7,897 nt of DNA from Hyphomicrobiales bacterium (GTDB taxonomy: Bacteria > Pseudomonadota > Alphaproteobacteria > Rhizobiales > Beijerinckiaceae), in contig JAIXZF010000330.1 of assembly GCA_027489835.1 (NCBI GenBank), positions 1 through 7,897 on the forward strand, given 5' to 3'. Of this stretch, positions 5,824-7,897 are shown one piece after another (position 1 is the first letter of the stretch; each line of letters starts with the position of its first letter). The notes under the pieces are model-generated. The model saw only the letters and a list, made by a program, of their open reading frames with translations, did no database searches and had not been told where the DNA came from. A program made the translations under genes and the position numbers.

Positions 5824-6792
5824 TTGGCACCCTCCCACGCGCCGCGCGGACCCGCTCCCTTGAAGCCGCTTCTCGGAATATCCCTGAAGATCCTGTCCGC
5901 GCTCGCCTTCACCATGATGGCGGCGGGGATCAAGGCCCTGAGCGCGCGCTATCCCGTCGGGCAGCTGATCTTCTGCCGCTCTGCCTTCGCCCTGATCCCG
6001 CTGCTCGTCTGGCTGCACTTCCAGGGCCCGCTGATCGCCAACATCAGGACCTCGCGCTTCCTCGGCCATCTCAGGCGCGGCCTCGTCGGCGGCACCGGCA
6101 TGCTCTGCGGCTTCATGGCCCTGCGCAGCCTGCCCCTGCCCGACGCGACCGCCATCGGCTACGCCTCGCCCCTCCTCGCCGTCGTGCTGGCCGCGGTGGT
6201 GCTGAAGGAGACGGTCCGCATCTATCGCTGGACTGCGGTCGCCGTCGGCTTCATCGGCGTGCTCATCATGCTCTCACCCCACCTGAACCTGCGCACGCTG
6301 AACGCCGTCGCCAGCGGCGGCGCGGCCACGGGCGCGGCCTTCGCGCTGTTCGGAGCCTTCTGCTCGGCCTGGGCGATGACCGAGGTCCGTCGCCTGACGC
6401 GCTACGAGACTACGGGCTCGATCGTGTTCTACTTCACGCTTCTCACGACGGCGATCGGCCTGTCGACCATCGCCTTCGGCTGGGTCTGGCCGCTGAGCGC
6501 GGGCGACGCGCTGCTGATGGTCGTCGTCGGCATCATCGGCGGCGTCGGCCAGATCCTGCTGACGTCGAGCTACCGCCATGGCGACGCTTCGCTGGTCGCG
6601 CCCTTCGAGTACACCTCGATGATCTGGGCCGTGGCGCTGGGCTGGTTCGTGTTCGGCGACGTGCCGCAGCAGGTCGTGCTGCTCGGCGCCAGCGTCGTCA
6701 TCGCGGCGGGCCTGTTCGTCATCTGGCGGGAGAAGCAGCTGGGCCTGCTCAGGCCCGAGAACCGCGAGGCCGGCCCCTCGATGTCGAAATGA
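5824..6792 (+). CDS. DMT-superfamily (EamA-domain) permease, substrate unknown
   Basis: This inner-membrane protein of up to 322 residues has ten predicted hydrophobic segments arranged as two EamA repeats. The first spans roughly residues 15-148, with SARYPVGQLIFCRSAFALIPLL and the hallmark LPLPDATAIGYASPLLAVVLA followed by KETV. The second spans about 163-312, with SYRHGDASLVAPFEYTSMIWAVALGWFVFGD. Both hallmark segments are standard for drug/metabolite transporters, a broad group of importers and exporters of small metabolites. Because an in-frame TAA sits at 5818, the start must be TTG 5824, TTG 5860 (310 residues) or later; neither has a clear ribosome site. The stop overlaps the next gene (ATGA), so the two permeases are probably co-transcribed. 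A link to glycolate is possible from position only. Confidence 0.88.
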   Translation: MAPSHAPRGPAPLKPLLGISLKILSALAFTMMAAGIKALSARYPVGQLIFCRSAFALIPLLVWLHFQGPLIANIRTSRFLGHLRRGLVGGTGMLCGFMALRSLPLPDATAIGYASPLLAVVLAAVVLKETVRIYRWTAVAVGFIGVLIMLSPHLNLRTLNAVASGGAATGAAFALFGAFCSAWAMTEVRRLTRYETTGSIVFYFTLLTTAIGLSTIAFGWVWPLSAGDALLMVVVGIIGGVGQILLTSSYRHGDASLVAPFEYTSMIWAVALGWFVFGDVPQQVVLLGASVVIAAGLFVIWREKQLGLLRPENREAGPSMSK

Positions 6793-7897
6793 CGTCGCTC
6801 TCCGCTTCCGCCGGCTGGCCTCCGGGCGCGATCCGCGCCCTCTGGGCGCTGTCCGTCACCCAGATCATCGCCTGGGGCACGCTGTTCTACGGCATCACGC
6901 TGCTCGGCCCCCGGATCATGGCCGAAACCGGTTGGTCGAAGACACTGATCTACGGCGCCTTCTCCCTCGCCATGCTCTGCTCGGGGCTTATCGCCCCTCG
7001 GGTCGGCGCCTGGATCGACAAGGCCGGCGGGCGGGGCGTCATGGCGGCGGGCTCGGTCATCGGCGGCGCGGGCTATCTCCTGCTGGCCTATGCCGCCTCG
7101 CCGTTGACGCTCTATGTCGGCTACGCCGTCATCGGTCTCGGCATGGCGGGCAGCCTCTACGATCCGGCCTTCGCCTCGCTGGCGCGCATCTGCGGCTCCC
7201 GCGCCCGTATGGCGATCACGCTGCTCACGCTGGGCGGCGGCCTCGCCTCGACCGTCTTCTGGCCGCTCGGCCTCTGGCTGCTCGGCTTCATGGACTGGCG
7301 CGGGCTATGCCTCGTCTATGCCGCGCTCAACGGCGTCGCCTGCGCGGCGCTGCACTACTGGGGCATCGGCGGCGAGGTCGCCCCGCCCGCGGCCGCCGGC
7401 GACAGCCCCGGCGCCCAGCAGGGCTCGGCTCCGGCTCAGTTGCGCGGCAAAATCATCGCGCTCCTCGCGCTGGTGTTCATGTTCCACGGCCTCGTCAGCA
7501 ACGGCATGTCCGTGCACATCACGACGCTGCTCGGCGCGCTCGGCCTCAGCGAAGCGCAGGCTGTCAGCGTCGGCACGATCATCGGGCCTTCGCAATCCGC
7601 GGGCCGCCTGGTGGAGCTGGCGCTCGGCGGCGCCTACCCGGTGCTGCGGCTCGGCTATGTCGCCGCCGGCTTCACACCGCTTTCGTTCGCGCTCCTGGCC
7701 CTTACGGGGGGAGCGCTGGCTGGCGTCTTCGCCTTCGCGATCTTTTATGGCGTGTCGAACGGGCTGATCACCATCGCACGCGGCGTCATCGTGCTCGGGC
7801 TGCTGGGCCGCGACAATTACGGCCGCACGCTCGGCGCGATCGCGGCCCCGACCCTGGCGGCCAAGTCGCTCGCGCCGATGGCCTTCGCCGTGCTGAT
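6789..7897 (+). CDS. MFS-family permease, 3' end cut by window edge
   Basis: An ATG at 6789 overlaps the DMT permease stop (ATGA) and opens a frame of 369 codons that runs off the window without a stop. The protein begins MTSLSASAGWPPGAIRALWALSV and shows repeated hydrophobic segments. The first-half loop carries the MFS motif A form G73-X3-D77-X2-GGR (GAWIDKAGGR). A hydrophilic, Ala/Pro-rich linker (about residues 200-218) separates the two six-helix halves, then the second half begins at GKIIALLALVFMFHGLV. MFS proteins are usually near 400 residues, so only the last helix or so is missing. No strong ribosome site precedes the ATG, so translation is probably coupled to the upstream permease. 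The substrate is unknown, although two overlapping permeases may act in one physiological task. Confidence 0.9.
   Translation, partial: MTSLSASAGWPPGAIRALWALSVTQIIAWGTLFYGITLLGPRIMAETGWSKTLIYGAFSLAMLCSGLIAPRVGAWIDKAGGRGVMAAGSVIGGAGYLLLAYAASPLTLYVGYAVIGLGMAGSLYDPAFASLARICGSRARMAITLLTLGGGLASTVFWPLGLWLLGFMDWRGLCLVYAALNGVACAALHYWGIGGEVAPPAAAGDSPGAQQGSAPAQLRGKIIALLALVFMFHGLVSNGMSVHITTLLGALGLSEAQAVSVGTIIGPSQSAGRLVELALGGAYPVLRLGYVAAGFTPLSFALLALTGGALAGVFAFAIFYGVSNGLITIARGVIVLGLLGRDNYGRTLGAIAAPTLAAKSLAPMAFAVL

Noticed and set aside
7114..7767. Plus-strand open frame of about 217 codons inside the MFS gene
   Set aside because: It is in a different frame from the hydrophobic MFS reading that starts at 6789 and gives a Ser/Arg-rich product; the MFS frame is open throughout.

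Overview
The window looks like chromosomal DNA from a high-GC proteobacterium. The style of the proteins (a GlcDEF operon, a DmlR/CrgA-like LysR regulator, DMT and MFS permeases with heavy GGC/GCC/CTC codon use) suggests an alphaproteobacterium, perhaps of the Hyphomicrobiales. That placement is an inference, because there is no rRNA or other phylogenetic marker in the window. No tRNA, rRNA, CRISPR array, transposase or integrase was seen.

Layout: a LysR-type regulator runs leftwards off the left edge (1-863, minus). A 147-bp divergent intergenic region (864-1010) follows and contains several dyads and a tandem repeat. Next comes a rightward glycolate oxidase operon, glcD (1011-2447), glcE (2444-3631) and glcF (4359-5747). 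After a short gap there is a DMT/EamA-family permease (5824-6792). An MFS permease (from 6789) overlaps it by the ATGA motif and runs off the right edge with no stop.

The unusual part is 3631-4350, between glcE and glcF, which are normally adjacent. Here the sequence drops abruptly to about 40 % G+C and encodes one 239-residue protein in the same direction. I recognise no named family, but the protein carries a D-X13-E-X-K arrangement (D101, E115, K117) in a beta-strand context and an upstream helix with a glutamate (E42), which is the pattern of a PD-(D/E)XK nuclease fold. It looks like a horizontally acquired single-gene cargo, possibly a solitary nuclease or defence gene, inserted cleanly into a metabolic operon without breaking either neighbour. 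It overlaps the glcE stop by one base, so it is probably translated from the glycolate operon transcript.

Working together: GlcD (FAD catalytic subunit), GlcE (FAD-domain subunit) and GlcF (iron-sulfur subunit) would oxidise glycolate to glyoxylate and pass electrons towards the quinone pool. The divergent LysR protein is the obvious candidate regulator. The downstream permeases may or may not belong to the same physiology, and their substrates cannot be read from the sequence.
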